From DATARH01 sp035550515 (lineage in GTDB: Bacteria > Pseudomonadota > Alphaproteobacteria > ATCC43930 > CGMCC-115725): a stretch of DNA of 64,000 bases. The notes below the pieces were generated by a model. The model ran no database searches. It was not told the DNA's origin and saw only the letters and a list, made by a program, of their open reading frames with translations. Position numbers and translations under genes: made by a program. Positions 15,959-26,558 of the stretch are shown here, in pieces. Location: positions 11,232 to 75,231 of the forward strand of contig DASZOZ010000007.1 in the NCBI GenBank assembly GCA_035550515.1, in the 5' to 3' direction. Every line of letters starts with the position of its first letter. Position 1 is the stretch's first letter.

Positions 15959-17542
15959 ATGCGTGATTTCAGTGTGCCGGGCCGCTCGGCGGCGGTCGCG
16001 GCGAACGGCATGGTGGCGACGTCGGCGCCGCGCGCGACCCTCGCCGGGCTCGACGTGCTGCGCGCCGGCGGCAACGCGATGGACGCGGCGATCGCCGCCG
16101 TCGCCGTGCAGGGCGTCGTCGAGCCGCAAAGCACCGGCATCGGCGGCGACTGTTTCTGCCTGTACTCGCAGGGCGGCGCGGCGCCGGTGGCGCTCAACGG
16201 CTCGGGTCGGGCGCCCAAGGCGGCGACGGTCGATTGGTATGCCGAGCGGCAGATCCGCCAGATCTCGACGCAGACCGCGCATGCCGTGACGCTGCCCGGC
16301 GCGATCGACGCGTGGTGCACGCTCAACGCGACCTACGGCAGCAAGCCGCTGGCGGAGCTGCTGGAGCCGGCGGCGCAGGCGGCGGAGGAGGGGTATCTCG
16401 TCACCCCCCGCGTCGCCTGGGACTGGGAGCGCAACGCCTGGAAGCTGACCGACCCGCATACCGCCAAGGTCATGCTGCCCAACGGTAAGCCGCCCAAGGT
16501 CGGCGACCGGATGCGCAACCCGGCGCTCGCCGCGACGCTGCGCAAGATCGGCCGCGAGGGCCGCGCCGGGTTTTACGAAGGGTCGGTGATGGCCGATATC
16601 CTCGCCCGGCTCAAAGAGCTCGGCGGGCTGCACGAAGAGGAGGATTTCGCCGCCCAGCGCTGCGAATGGGTCGAGCCGATCCATGCGCCTTATCGCGGCT
16701 ACGATGTCTACGAATGCCCGCCGAACGGGCAGGGGCTGGCGGCGCTGATGATCCTGCGTCAGCTCGAAGGCTACGACATGGGCGGCGACGCGCTGAGCGA
16801 GGCCGACCGCATCCACCTGTTCGCCGAGGCCACGAAGTCGGCCTATCACGTGCGTGACGAGCACATCGCCGACCCGGCGCAGGCCGATGTCGATGTCGCG
16901 CGGTTCCTGTCGGACGGCTGGGCCGAGGAAGCGCGGGCGAAGATCCGCATGGACCGGGCGATGCCGGGACCGGACTGGAACGGCGGCACCGAGCATACCG
17001 ACACGGTCTATCTCTGCGCGGTCGACCGCGACGGCAACGCCGTATCGTTCATCAACTCGCTGTTCTCGTCGTTCGGCACCGGGATCATGGCGCCGGAGAC
17101 CGGCGTGCTGCTGCAGAACCGCGGCACCAGCTTCCGCACGACCCCCGGCCATGCCAACGCGATCGCGCCGCGCAAGCGGCCGTTTCACACGATCATCCCG
17201 GCGATGCTGGTCAAGGACGGCCGCGCGGTGATGCCCTACGGCGTGATGGGCGGCCAATACCAGGCGGTCGGCCACGCGCATATCGCGCACCAGATGCTGG
17301 ATCGCGGTCTCGACCCGCAGCAGGCGGCCGAGACGCCGCGCACCTTCGCCTTTCGCAACAAGCTGCGCGTCGAGTCGACGATTTCCCAGGCGGTCAAGGA
17401 CGATCTGGCGCGCCGCGGTCACGATGTCGAGGTGATGCGGGTTCCCACCGGCGGCTGCCAGGCGATCTGGATCGACCGCGAGCGCGGCGCGCTGATTGGC
17501 GGCTCCGAGCCGCGCAAGGACGGTCTGGCGCTGGGGTATTGA
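15959..17542 (+). CDS. ggt: Gamma-glutamyltransferase family protein
   Basis: A 527-residue Ntn-hydrolase that cleaves gamma-glutamyl bonds of glutathione and related compounds, or a close relative such as a YwrD-like or acylase-type member. The autoprocessing and catalytic threonine is most likely Thr349 in HTDTVYLCAVDRDGNAVS; FGTGIMAPETGVLLQNRG and the substrate-carboxylate region follow. No signal peptide is seen, unlike E. coli Ggt, so it may be cytoplasmic. Its TGA overlaps the proposed TTG start of ureD by four bases. Confidence 0.85.
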   Translation: MRDFSVPGRSAAVAANGMVATSAPRATLAGLDVLRAGGNAMDAAIAAVAVQGVVEPQSTGIGGDCFCLYSQGGAAPVALNGSGRAPKAATVDWYAERQIRQISTQTAHAVTLPGAIDAWCTLNATYGSKPLAELLEPAAQAAEEGYLVTPRVAWDWERNAWKLTDPHTAKVMLPNGKPPKVGDRMRNPALAATLRKIGREGRAGFYEGSVMADILARLKELGGLHEEEDFAAQRCEWVEPIHAPYRGYDVYECPPNGQGLAALMILRQLEGYDMGGDALSEADRIHLFAEATKSAYHVRDEHIADPAQADVDVARFLSDGWAEEARAKIRMDRAMPGPDWNGGTEHTDTVYLCAVDRDGNAVSFINSLFSSFGTGIMAPETGVLLQNRGTSFRTTPGHANAIAPRKRPFHTIIPAMLVKDGRAVMPYGVMGGQYQAVGHAHIAHQMLDRGLDPQQAAETPRTFAFRNKLRVESTISQAVKDDLARRGHDVEVMRVPTGGCQAIWIDRERGALIGGSEPRKDGLALGY

Positions 17543-18480
17543 GCCTCGGCGTTCACCCCCACCGCGACCCTCCCCCGCCAGCGGGGGAGGGGGTATCGAC
17601 CGCAACCGCCTGCCACTCTCTCTCCCCCGCCAGCGGGAGAGGGTCGGGGTGGGGGCCGGGTTGCGCCGTCGAAGGCACCGCGGAAATCGGCTTCGCGATA
17701 CGCGACGGCGGGACGCGGCTCGTCCACCTCTACGAGCGCCATCCTCTGCGGGTGTTGTTCCCCGCGGGAGACCTGCCGACCGCCGTCCTGGTGACGACCT
17801 CGGGCGGGCTGGTCGCCGGCGACCGTGTCATGGTCACGGTCAAAGCAGCGGAAGGCGCCGCGGCGCATGTGACGGCTTCGGCCGCCGAAAAAATCTACCG
17901 CTCGACCGGCGCGACGACGCAAGTCGAGCAGCATATCGCGGTCGAACCGCGCGGCTGGATCGAGCTGCTGCCGCCCGAGACCATCTTTTTCGAACGCGCC
18001 AGACTGCGGCGGCGGACGCGGATCGACCTGAACGGCGACAGCGGGTTTCTCGGCGGCGGCATCATCGTCTTTGGCCGCATCGCCATGGGCGAGCGGTTCA
18101 CTGAGGGCCTGCTGCACGACCAATGGGAGGTCTATCGCGACGGCCACCTGGTCTGGGGCGAGGCGATGCATGTCGCCGGGGATGTCGCGGCGATCATGGC
18201 GCATCCCGCCTGCTTTGCCGGCGCGGCCGCTTGCGCGACGCTGATCCTGGCGTCGCGGGACGGCGACCCGCGGCCGTTCATCGGCCCGGCCCGGGAGGTG
18301 CAGCAGCGCGGCGCGGCCGACGACCTGCGCGCCGGGGTGACGGCGGTGAACGGGTTGGTGGTGGCGCGCTGGCTGGGCGAGCCCGTGGCCTTGCGCCGCG
18401 CCTATGGCGAACTGGCTTGCCATTTGCGGCAGGCCGCGATGGGATTGCCGCCGCGTCTGCCGCGGCTTTGGCACGTTTAA
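17539..18480 (+). CDS. ureD: Urease accessory protein UreD with repeat-encoded N-terminus
   Basis: UreD (UreH) scaffolds delivery of nickel to apourease with UreF and UreG. The family domain runs from about residue 46 (GTAEIGFAIRDGGTRL) to the end, with SGGLVAGDR and AAEKIYRS intact. Residues 6-41 are unlike UreD and are encoded by GC-rich palindromic repeats (17555-17662). No ATG or GTG lies in frame between the repeat and the domain start, so translation from the TTG at 17539, overlapping the ggt stop, is the best guess. Heads the ureDABCEFG operon. Confidence 0.8.
   Translation: MSLGVHPHRDPPPPAGEGVSTATACHSLSPASGRGSGWGPGCAVEGTAEIGFAIRDGGTRLVHLYERHPLRVLFPAGDLPTAVLVTTSGGLVAGDRVMVTVKAAEGAAAHVTASAAEKIYRSTGATTQVEQHIAVEPRGWIELLPPETIFFERARLRRRTRIDLNGDSGFLGGGIIVFGRIAMGERFTEGLLHDQWEVYRDGHLVWGEAMHVAGDVAAIMAHPACFAGAAACATLILASRDGDPRPFIGPAREVQQRGAADDLRAGVTAVNGLVVARWLGEPVALRRAYGELACHLRQAAMGLPPRLPRLWHV
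17555..17662. repeat. Two GC-rich palindromic repeats inside the ureD 5' end
   Basis: Two copies of a CCTCCCCCGC-CA-GCGGGGGAGG type hairpin, the second followed by GGTCGGGGTGGGGG. They are in frame with ureD and encode the peptide around HRDPPPPAGEG and LSPASGRG. The same element occurs in ureF at 21777-21824. Confidence 0.75.
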
Positions 18481-18520
18481 TGCCTATCAATTAGGCGAAG
18501 CTTTGGCTTGGGGAGCGCCG

Positions 18521-18823
18521 ATGAACCTGACGCCGCGCGAAAAGGACAAGCTGATCGTCGCCGTCGCGGCGATGGTGGCGGAGCGCCGCCTGAAGCGCGG
18601 GGTCAAGCTCAACTACCCCGAGGCCGTCGCGCTGATCACCGATTACGTGCTCGAAGGCGCGCGCGACGGCAAGTCGGTCGCCGCGTTGATGCGCGACGGC
18701 GCGACGGTGCTGTCCCGCGGCCAGGTCATGGACGGCGTGCCCGAGATGATCCACGAAATCCAGGTCGAGGCGACCTTCCCCGACGGCACCAAGCTCGTCA
18801 CCGTTCACGAGCCGATACGATGA
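18521..18823 (+). CDS. ureA: Urease subunit gamma
   Basis: The 100-residue gamma subunit of urease, full length. It begins MNLTPREKDKLIVAVAAMVAERR and contains KLNYPEAVALI, GKSVA and the ending FPDGTKLVTVHEPI, all family signatures. It packs with UreB and UreC in the (UreABC)3 trimer that hydrolyses urea in the cytoplasm. The start ATG at 18521 follows GGGGAGC. A 40-base gap separates it from ureD and nine bases from ureB. Confidence 0.96.
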   Translation: MNLTPREKDKLIVAVAAMVAERRLKRGVKLNYPEAVALITDYVLEGARDGKSVAALMRDGATVLSRGQVMDGVPEMIHEIQVEATFPDGTKLVTVHEPIR

Positions 18824-18832
18824 AGCCGGCCG

Positions 18833-19137
18833 ATGATCCCCGGTGAAATCCTCGTCGCCGATGGCGACATCGAGCTGAACGCCGGGCGGCCGACCGTGAC
18901 GCTGATGGTCGCCAACACCGGCGACCGGCCGATCCAGGTCGGCTCGCACTATCATTTCTTCGAGACCAACGCGGCGTTGCGCTTCGACCGCGACCGGGCG
19001 CGCGGCTTCCGGCTCGACATCCCGGCCGGCACCGCGACCCGCTTCGAGCCGGGGCAGAGCCGCGAGGTGCGGCTGGTCGCCTATGGCGGGGCGCGCCGGG
19101 TCATCGGCTTTGGCGGCCGCGTCAACGGGAGCCTGTG

Positions 19138-19138
<1 letters not shown>
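18833..19138 (+). CDS. ureB: Urease subunit beta
   Basis: A 101-residue beta subunit. It starts MIPGEILVADGDIELN and carries the SHYHFFETNAALRFDR motif and the RFEPGQSREVRLVAYGG segment diagnostic of UreB. The separate gamma and beta genes are the usual proteobacterial arrangement. Its TGA overlaps the ureC ATG (TGATG), so the two are translationally coupled. Confidence 0.96.
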
Positions 19139-20847
<1,709 letters not shown>

Positions 20848-20879
20848 CGGGATGTCGATCGAGATTGCTCCGGCGCCGG

Positions 20880-20965
20880 CGTCATTGCGAGAAGCGCGGC
20901 GACGACGCAATCTCGTTCCGTCCTGGTCCTCGGCGGCGCGAGTGCCGCGGCGCCTCGCAATGACG
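20880..20965. repeat. Dispersed inverted-repeat element with GTCATTGCGAG ends
   Basis: Twelve-base arms CGTCATTGCGAG (20880-20891) and CTCGCAATGACG (20954-20965) flank 62 bases. It fills most of the gap between ureC and ureE. Elements with GTCATTGCGAG ends are common non-coding repeats in alphaproteobacteria. Confidence 0.65.
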
Positions 20966-20978
20966 GCGGAGTGAACAG

Positions 20979-21440
20979 ATGCGGCGAGCGATCGCGGTTC
21001 ACAAGGCGGGCCATTGGCCCGAGGAGGCGGCGATCGACCGGGTCACGCTGGCCTTTGTCGACCGGCATCGCCGCCGCCTGCGGCTGGTTGCCGATAGCGG
21101 CAACCCGTTTCTGCTCGACCTGCCGCGGGTCCAGCACATGGCCGACGGCGACGGGCTGGAGCTCGACGACGGCGGCTATGTCCGGGTTTGCGCGGCGCCG
21201 GAACGGGTGCTGGAAATCGAGGCCGAGACGCCGGCCGGCCTGTTGCGCCTTGCCTGGCATCTCGGCAACCGGCACTTGCCGGTGCAGGCGCTGGAAGGGA
21301 AGCTGCGCATCCGCGACGATCATGTGATCGCCGACATGGTCGCCGGGCTGGGCGGCCGGGTGAGCCGGCTCAGCGCGCCGTTCGACCCGGAAACCGGCGC
21401 CTATGCCGGCGCCGAGCCCGGCCACGGCCATGACCACTGA
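20979..21440 (+). CDS. ureE: Urease accessory protein UreE (nickel chaperone)
   Basis: A 153-residue metallochaperone that hands nickel to the UreDFG complex. The N-terminal peptide-binding domain has DRHRRRLRL and LDLPRVQHMADGDGLEL; the C-terminal metal domain has LAWHLGNRHLPVQ, where the conserved dimer-interface histidine sits, and DHVIADMVAGLG. The tail is a short His-rich GHGHDH, a weaker nickel-storage tail than in Klebsiella. Its last codons overlap the ureF start. Confidence 0.93.
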   Translation: MRRAIAVHKAGHWPEEAAIDRVTLAFVDRHRRRLRLVADSGNPFLLDLPRVQHMADGDGLELDDGGYVRVCAAPERVLEIEAETPAGLLRLAWHLGNRHLPVQALEGKLRIRDDHVIADMVAGLGGRVSRLSAPFDPETGAYAGAEPGHGHDH

Positions 21441-22130
21441 GGGGCTCTACCGGCTGCTGGCGTGGTCGTCGCCGGCCTTTCCGACCGGCGCCTTCAGCTA
21501 TTCGCACGGGCTGGAGGCGGCGGTCGCCGACGGCGCGGTGTGCGGCCGCGCGACGCTGGAAACTTGGATCAAGGCCGCGATCGTTCATGGCAGCGGGCGG
21601 ATCGACGCCGACATCCTGCGCGACGCCTGGCGCGCCGCAGCGGCGGGTGACGCGCCGGCGCTGGCCGAGGTGAACCGGCGGGGGTGCGCCTACCGCGCGA
21701 CCGCCGAACTGGCGCTGGAGTCGGCGCAGCAGGGGGCGGCGTTTCGGGCGGCTTACGCCGCCGCATGGTGCGACGACCCCCACCCCGACCCACCCCCGCC
21801 CGCGGGGGAGGGTCGGGGTGGGGGTGGCCGCGACGATGTCTGCCACGCCGGCGTCTTCGGTGCCGCCGCATCCCGCGCAGGTATAACGCTTGCCGCTGCG
21901 CTGACCGCCTATCTCCACGCCTTCGCGACCAATCTCATGTCCGCCGGCCTCCGCCTCGGGGTTGTCGGACAGAGCGACGGCCAGCGCATCCTCGCGGCGC
22001 TGGAGCCGGAGGTGCGGGCGGCCGCGGCGGCATGCGTCGAGCGCGAGCCGGAAGATTTCGGCACCGCCGTCTTGGCGCTCGACCTCGCGTCGATGGCGCA
22101 CGAGACGCAATACAGCAGGCTGTTCCGCTC

Positions 22131-22134
<4 letters not shown>
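21430..22134 (+). CDS. ureF: Urease accessory protein UreF with a repeat-encoded insert
   Basis: A 234-residue all-helical protein that recruits UreG to the UreD-urease complex. Family motifs are intact: LAWSSPAFPTGAFSYSHGLE at the N-terminus, YLHAFATNLMSAGLRLGVVGQSDGQ in the middle, and SMAHETQYSRLFRS at the C-terminus. Residues about 115-136 (DDPHPDPPPPAGEGRGG) are encoded by a 48-base palindrome that sits in frame in a loop between helices. The start ATG at 21430 lies within the end of ureE. The insert is likely tolerated since the rest is unbroken. Confidence 0.92.
21777..21824. repeat. GC-rich palindrome inserted in frame in ureF
   Basis: Arms 21777-21799 and 21802-21824 are 23 bases each with one mismatch and a two-base centre. 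The 48 bases add 16 codons without shifting the frame. The right arm shares GGGGGAGGGTCGGGGTGGGGG with the element in ureD. Confidence 0.85.
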
Positions 22135-22745
<611 letters not shown>

Positions 22746-23555
22746 CGTGGGTTGTAGCATCGGGCGGCCCGCCCGACGGGCGGGGTTGGTATTCGCGCTC
22801 GCCGCGGCGGCGTTGTTGGCACCGGGCTTGAGTCTTGCCTCGCTGCCGCCCGAGCGACCGGCGCATGTCGTCGCCGCGGCGGCCTTTCATCGCGGCGAGC
22901 TGGCCTATCGCCGGCATGATTTCGCCGCGGCGCTGCAATGGTTTAGCGCCGCCGGCGAGCAAGGCGACGCCGAGGCGCAAAACTATGTCGGCTGGATATA
23001 CACCAACGGTCTCGGGACGCCGAAGGACCTGGTGAAAGGGGCGCGCTGGTATCGCCGCTCGGCGGAGCGGGGCAACCCGATCGGCGAGAATTATCTCGGC
23101 TGGATGTATCAGCACGGCTGGGGGGTCGAGGCGGACCCGGCCGAGGCGTTATCCTGGTACCGCAAGGCCGCCGATCATGGTAGCGCCGAGGCCGCGCGGC
23201 ATATCGGCTTTCTGTATCGCAACGGCATGGGCGTGGCGACCGATTACGCCGAGGCGCTGCGCTGGTTCAAGCGGGCCGCCGACAAGAACGACGCGACCGC
23301 GCAGTCGACGATCGGCTGGATGTACCAATCCGGGATGGGCGTTGCGCAGGACTACGGCGCGGCGATGCACTGGTACCGCAAGGCCGCCGCGCAAGGCGAC
23401 ATCGCCGCCGAGTACGGCATCGGCCTGCTTTACGCCCATGGCTGGGGCGTGCCGAGCGATATCGGCGCGGCGTCGCAATGGATGCAGAAATCGGCCGGAG
23501 CGGGTAATCCGGAAGCCAAGGACTGGCTGCGCAACCACAGCGGGACGGACTGATG

Positions 23556-23584
23556 AAAAACGCCCCCGGAAATCCGGGGGCGTT
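23556..23584 (-). terminator. Rho-independent terminator of hsp20
   Basis: Read on the minus strand: a 12-base stem (AACGCCCCCGGA/TCCGGGGGCGTT, 23559-23584, two-base loop) running into a T tract. It lies 24 bases after the hsp20 stop. On the plus strand it also closes the Sel1 gene but without a U tract. Confidence 0.85.
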
Positions 23585-23607
23585 GCAATCCGAACGTACC
23601 GAGCAGT

Positions 23608-24078
23608 TTACGCGGCTTCCTTCTGCTCCGTGACCTGCGGCTGGCTGACGGCTTCGCCGATCTTGATCTGGCGCGGCTTGGCCTCTTCCGGGACCTCGCG
23701 GACGAGATCGACGTGAAGCAGGCCGTTATCCATGCTCGCACCGGTCACCTTGATGTGGTCGGCCAGGCTGAAACGCCGTTCGAAGGCGCGGCGGGCAATG
23801 CCGCGGTGCAGGAAGCGGCCGTTCGCCGCCTCGTCGTCTTCCTTCTGTGCCTTGCCCGCGATCACCAGCGAGTTCTTCTCGACGGTGATGTCGATTTCGT
23901 CGCGCACGAAGCCGGCCACCGCCATGGTCAGGCGGTAGGCGTCCTCACCGGTCGCTTCGATGTTGTAGGGCGGATAGGTCGGCGCCGCGTCGAAGCGGGT
24001 CGCGCTGTCGACCAGGCGAGCGAGACGGTCGAAACCGATCGTCGAGCGGAACAGGGGAGAGAAGTCAAAACGGTCCAT
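23608..24078 (-). CDS. Hsp20/IbpA-type small heat-shock protein
   Basis: A 156-residue small heat-shock protein, a cytoplasmic holdase. N-terminal MDRFDFSPLFRSTIGFDRL is the IbpA-type class A signature. The alpha-crystallin domain runs from about residue 35 (YPPYNIEATGEDAYRLTMAVAGF) to the NGLLHVDLVREVPEE strand, followed by the I-x-I-like IKIGE. GGAGGA lies before the ATG at 24078 and seems to be masked by a hairpin (see the thermometer entry). The gene is monocistronic with its own terminator. Confidence 0.92.
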   Translation of the reverse strand: MDRFDFSPLFRSTIGFDRLARLVDSATRFDAAPTYPPYNIEATGEDAYRLTMAVAGFVRDEIDITVEKNSLVIAGKAQKEDDEAANGRFLHRGIARRAFERRFSLADHIKVTGASMDNGLLHVDLVREVPEEAKPRQIKIGEAVSQPQVTEQKEAA

Positions 24079-24130
24079 AACCAAGTCCTCCATCGAGCAA
24101 CGTGGATCGTGGCGCCGGCCGTACTGGCCC
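24079..24130 (-). promoter_or_regulatory. Candidate ROSE-type RNA thermometer in the hsp20 leader
   Basis: On the minus strand the leader ends TTGCTC-GATG-GAGGAC just before the start. The UUGCU anti-Shine-Dalgarno (24096-24100) can pair with the GGAGGA ribosome site (24086-24091) with an internal G-G opposition, the layout of the 3' hairpin of ROSE elements, which open on heating. An upstream GGCC-GTACT-GGCC hairpin fits the multi-hairpin leader of such elements. Confidence 0.55.
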
Positions 24131-24179
24131 AGCGCCGTCGTCAATAGCGCGACCCCCTATGGGCGTTCGCGCCGTGCTG

Positions 24180-24207
24180 ATTTGGGAAGCCGCCAAACGG
24201 TTTCAAG
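24180..24207 (-). promoter_or_regulatory. Candidate sigma-32 promoter of hsp20
   Basis: On the minus strand CTTGAAA (24201-24207), 14 bases, CCCAAAT (24180-24186), close to the heat-shock consensus CTTGAAA-N11-15-CCCCATNT. It would give a leader of about 95 bases. Confidence 0.5.
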
Positions 24208-24348
24208 CATCCGGCCCGGCAGTTTCTTGCAGTTTCTTGCGGTGCTCTTGAACCCCGCGAGGGGCGGCCTAAATCGATGGGCGCCGGGCGCCCCATCGGG
24301 GCCCGGTTCCGGTTGTTTTCCATGTTGCTTCAAGAGGAGAGCGTGGTG

Positions 24349-24540
24349 ATGACTGTCGAGGCCGATACCGATCTCTTGCAGCGCGCGTTCACCCAGTGGA
24401 CGCCGAACAGCCCCCGGAATGGCGAGCACCGCGGCCGGGTCGTGGAAGCCGAACCCGCATCCCAAACAGACGAAGAACTGGTCTTTCCGACGCTGTCGCC
24501 GCCGCCGATTGCGTGGCCGCGGATTTTCCCGGGGCTATAA
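24349..24540 (+). CDS. Small hypothetical protein
   Basis: A possible 63-residue acidic protein starting MTVEADTDLLQRAFTQW at an ATG preceded by AAGAGGAGAG. It has a Pro-rich C-terminus (LSPPPIAWPRIFPGL) and no membrane segment or known domain. It is divergent from hsp20 and convergent with rpmE. The ribosome site is the main support; it may be non-coding. Confidence 0.35.
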   Translation: MTVEADTDLLQRAFTQWTPNSPRNGEHRGRVVEAEPASQTDEELVFPTLSPPPIAWPRIFPGL

Positions 24541-24576
24541 CCGCGACGTGGCGGTCTCCGCGCAGGGGGTAACGGG

Positions 24577-24804
24577 CTACGATTTCAGCCCAAAGCCCTG
24601 GAAGCGCTTGTTGAAGCGCGCGAGCTGACCGCCGGTGTCGAGCAGGCGCTGCTGGCCGCCGGTCCAGGCGGGATGCGATTTCGGGTCGATGTCGAGGCGC
24701 AGCGTGTCGCCCTCCTTGCCGTAGGTCGACCGCGTCTTGTACGAGCTGCCATCGGTCATCAGGATGGTGATCTCGTGGTAATCGGGGTGGATGCCGTCTT
24801 TCAT
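24577..24804 (-). CDS. rpmE: 50S ribosomal protein L31
   Basis: A 75-residue ribosomal protein with MKDGIHPDYHEITILMTDGSSY, KSHPAWTGGQQRLLDTGGQLARFNKRF, the bL31 signature. The zinc-ribbon cysteines of the C+ form are absent, so this is a zinc-free (C-) version. It stands alone. Start at 24804 fits the family exactly. Confidence 0.95.
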   Translation of the reverse strand: MKDGIHPDYHEITILMTDGSSYKTRSTYGKEGDTLRLDIDPKSHPAWTGGQQRLLDTGGQLARFNKRFQGFGLKS

Positions 24805-24873
24805 CGCGCGCGCCTTTGCACCGGAGGCGCGGGTTATACAGGCGCCCTTCCGCCAAGACAAGTTGCGCCGCCG

Positions 24874-24911
24874 CGACACGCCGCCGTCCCGGCACGGACG
24901 GCGGCGTGTCG
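24874..24911. terminator. Strong 16-base hairpin, possible terminator of the DUF1236 gene
   Basis: Arms CGACACGCCGCCGTCC (24874-24889) and its exact complement (24896-24911) with a six-base loop, 22 bases after the stop of the DUF1236 gene on the minus strand. There is no T tract, so it may act as a weak terminator or a processing barrier. Confidence 0.45.
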
Positions 24912-24933
24912 GCCCTTCGGCTGGACGGTCCGC

Positions 24934-25260
24934 CTAGTGCAGGATGTGCACCACGCGGCGCGTGCCGGGATCGACCAGCACGGTCTGGTCGCCGATCGTG
25001 GCGTATTCGTAGCGCCAGTGCCGCTCGGCCGGGAAGGTGTAGAGCTGGATCGCCTCCGGCAGCACGGCGCCGGTGGTCACCGTGAAGCCGGCCGGCGGCG
25101 GCACCATCGGCCGATGCTCGCGGACCACATACTGGCGCATCTCGGTTTCCTCGGCCGGGGCGATGGTGGTGGTGGTCACGGTTTTGGTTTCGGTCATCGA
25201 CTGGGCGAAGGCCGGCGCGGCGACCAGCGCCAATGCCGTAGCCAGAACAATGCGTTTCAC
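24934..25260 (-). CDS. DUF1236 domain secreted protein
   Basis: A 108-residue exported protein. Signal peptide VKRIVLATALALVAAPAFAQ with cleavage after AFA; a Thr-rich linker (TKTVTTTTIAP); then a DUF1236 domain with YVVREHRPMVPPPAGFTVTTGAVLPE and a C-terminal VDPGTRRVVHIL. DUF1236 is widespread in alphaproteobacterial envelopes; its role is unknown. A GTG start at 25260 with AAGGA six bases before it is preferred over longer frames. Confidence 0.8.
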   Translation of the reverse strand: MKRIVLATALALVAAPAFAQSMTETKTVTTTTIAPAEETEMRQYVVREHRPMVPPPAGFTVTTGAVLPEAIQLYTFPAERHWRYEYATIGDQTVLVDPGTRRVVHILH

Positions 25261-25373
25261 AGCTTTATCCTTTCGACGTGTGAGCTTGCCCGCAAACATC
25301 AAAAGGAAAAGCTGGTTCCACCCGGTAAACGCCGTTCGTTCGTGATCGACATTACAGACCAACGCACCGGTTG

Positions 25374-26558
25374 CTAGGCAGCGGCCGTCAGATACTCCAT
25401 CGCCGAGACGACACCGCCTTTGCCATGCGGCACGCCGGTAAGGTCGAGCGCCATTTCGACGGCGGCGAGCGAGCCGAGCACCATGGCCTCGTTGAGGTCG
25501 CCGAGATGGCCGATGCGGAAGAGGCGGCCTTTGAGGTTGCCGAGCCCGCCGCCGAGCGACACGTTGAACTTGTCGAGCGCCGCCTGCCGCATCGCATCGG
25601 CGTCGTAGCCCTCGGGCAGCAGGACCGCGGTCACCGAGTCGGATTGCCCGGCGGGGTCGATCGAGAACAATTCCGGCCCGTCATTCTGGCGCCAGGTGCG
25701 CACCGCGCGCCGGGTCGCCTCGGCGAGCCGGTGATGGCGCGCGAAGACGTTGTCGAGGCCTTCCTCTTCGAACATGCGCAGCGCTTCCTGCAGCCCGTAA
25801 AAGAAGTGCACCGGCACCGTGCCGTTCCAGTAGCCCTGCCGCGGATCGCCGTCGAGCAGGCGCCGCCAATCCCAGTAGACGCGCGGCAGCTTGGCGGCGG
25901 CGGTCGCGGCGATCGCCTTGGCGCTGACCCCGGTGAAGGCCATGCCGGTCGGCAGCATCAGCCCCTTCTGCGAGCCGACCACGGTCACGTCGACGCCCCA
26001 TTCGTCCATGCGGAAATCGAACGAGCCGAGCGACGAGATCGTATCGACGCAGAACAGCGCCGGGTGCCTGGCGGCGTCGATCGCCTTGCGCATCGCCGCG
26101 ATCGGGTGGCAGACGCCGGTCGAGGTCTCGTTGTGGACCGCCAGCACCGCCTTGATCTCGTGGTTCTTGTCCTCGCGCAGCCGCGCTTCCAGCTTGGCCG
26201 GATCGACTGGGCGCCGCCAGTCGTTGGCGAGCGTCTCGACCTGGAGGCCAAAGGCCTCCGCGCGCAGGCCCCAATTCATCGAGAAATAGCCGCTTTCGGC
26301 GACCAGCACCCGGTCGCCCGGGGAGAACAGGTTGACCAGCGCCGCCTCCCACGCGCCGTGCCCGGTCGCCGCGTAACCGAGGATCGGCTGTGTCGTCTTG
26401 AAGATCTTCTGCAAGCCGGCAAAGCATTCTTCCGAGATCGCCTTGAACGCGGCGCCGGTGAAGTCGGTCGTACCGCGGTCCATCGCGCGCAGGATGCGGT
26501 CCGGAATATTGGTCGGGCCGGGGTTCATAAAGAAATGCCAGCCGTTGCTGCCTGCCAT
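25374..26558 (-). CDS. Serine-glyoxylate / alanine-glyoxylate-type aminotransferase
   Basis: A 394-residue PLP class V aminotransferase. It has NPGPTNIPDRIL at the N-terminus, GHGAWEAAL, the HNETSTGV segment and the Schiff-base Lys198 in VGSQKGLMLPTG, with the C-terminal RIGHLGDLNE. These match SGAT/AGAT enzymes, which transfer the amino group of serine, alanine or purine-derived (S)-ureidoglycine to glyoxylate. The adjacent purine permease makes the ureidoglycine-glyoxylate (PucG-like) role worth considering. AAAGGA precedes the ATG. Confidence 0.85.
   Translation of the reverse strand: MAGSNGWHFFMNPGPTNIPDRILRAMDRGTTDFTGAAFKAISEECFAGLQKIFKTTQPILGYAATGHGAWEAALVNLFSPGDRVLVAESGYFSMNWGLRAEAFGLQVETLANDWRRPVDPAKLEARLREDKNHEIKAVLAVHNETSTGVCHPIAAMRKAIDAARHPALFCVDTISSLGSFDFRMDEWGVDVTVVGSQKGLMLPTGMAFTGVSAKAIAATAAAKLPRVYWDWRRLLDGDPRQGYWNGTVPVHFFYGLQEALRMFEEEGLDNVFARHHRLAEATRRAVRTWRQNDGPELFSIDPAGQSDSVTAVLLPEGYDADAMRQAALDKFNVSLGGGLGNLKGRLFRIGHLGDLNEAMVLGSLAAVEMALDLTGVPHGKGGVVSAMEYLTAAA

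Noticed and set aside
24201..24240. AGTTTCTTGC repeated twice, as a possible array
   Set aside because: Only two adjacent 10-base copies (24221-24240); no spacers, so not a CRISPR or larger tandem array.
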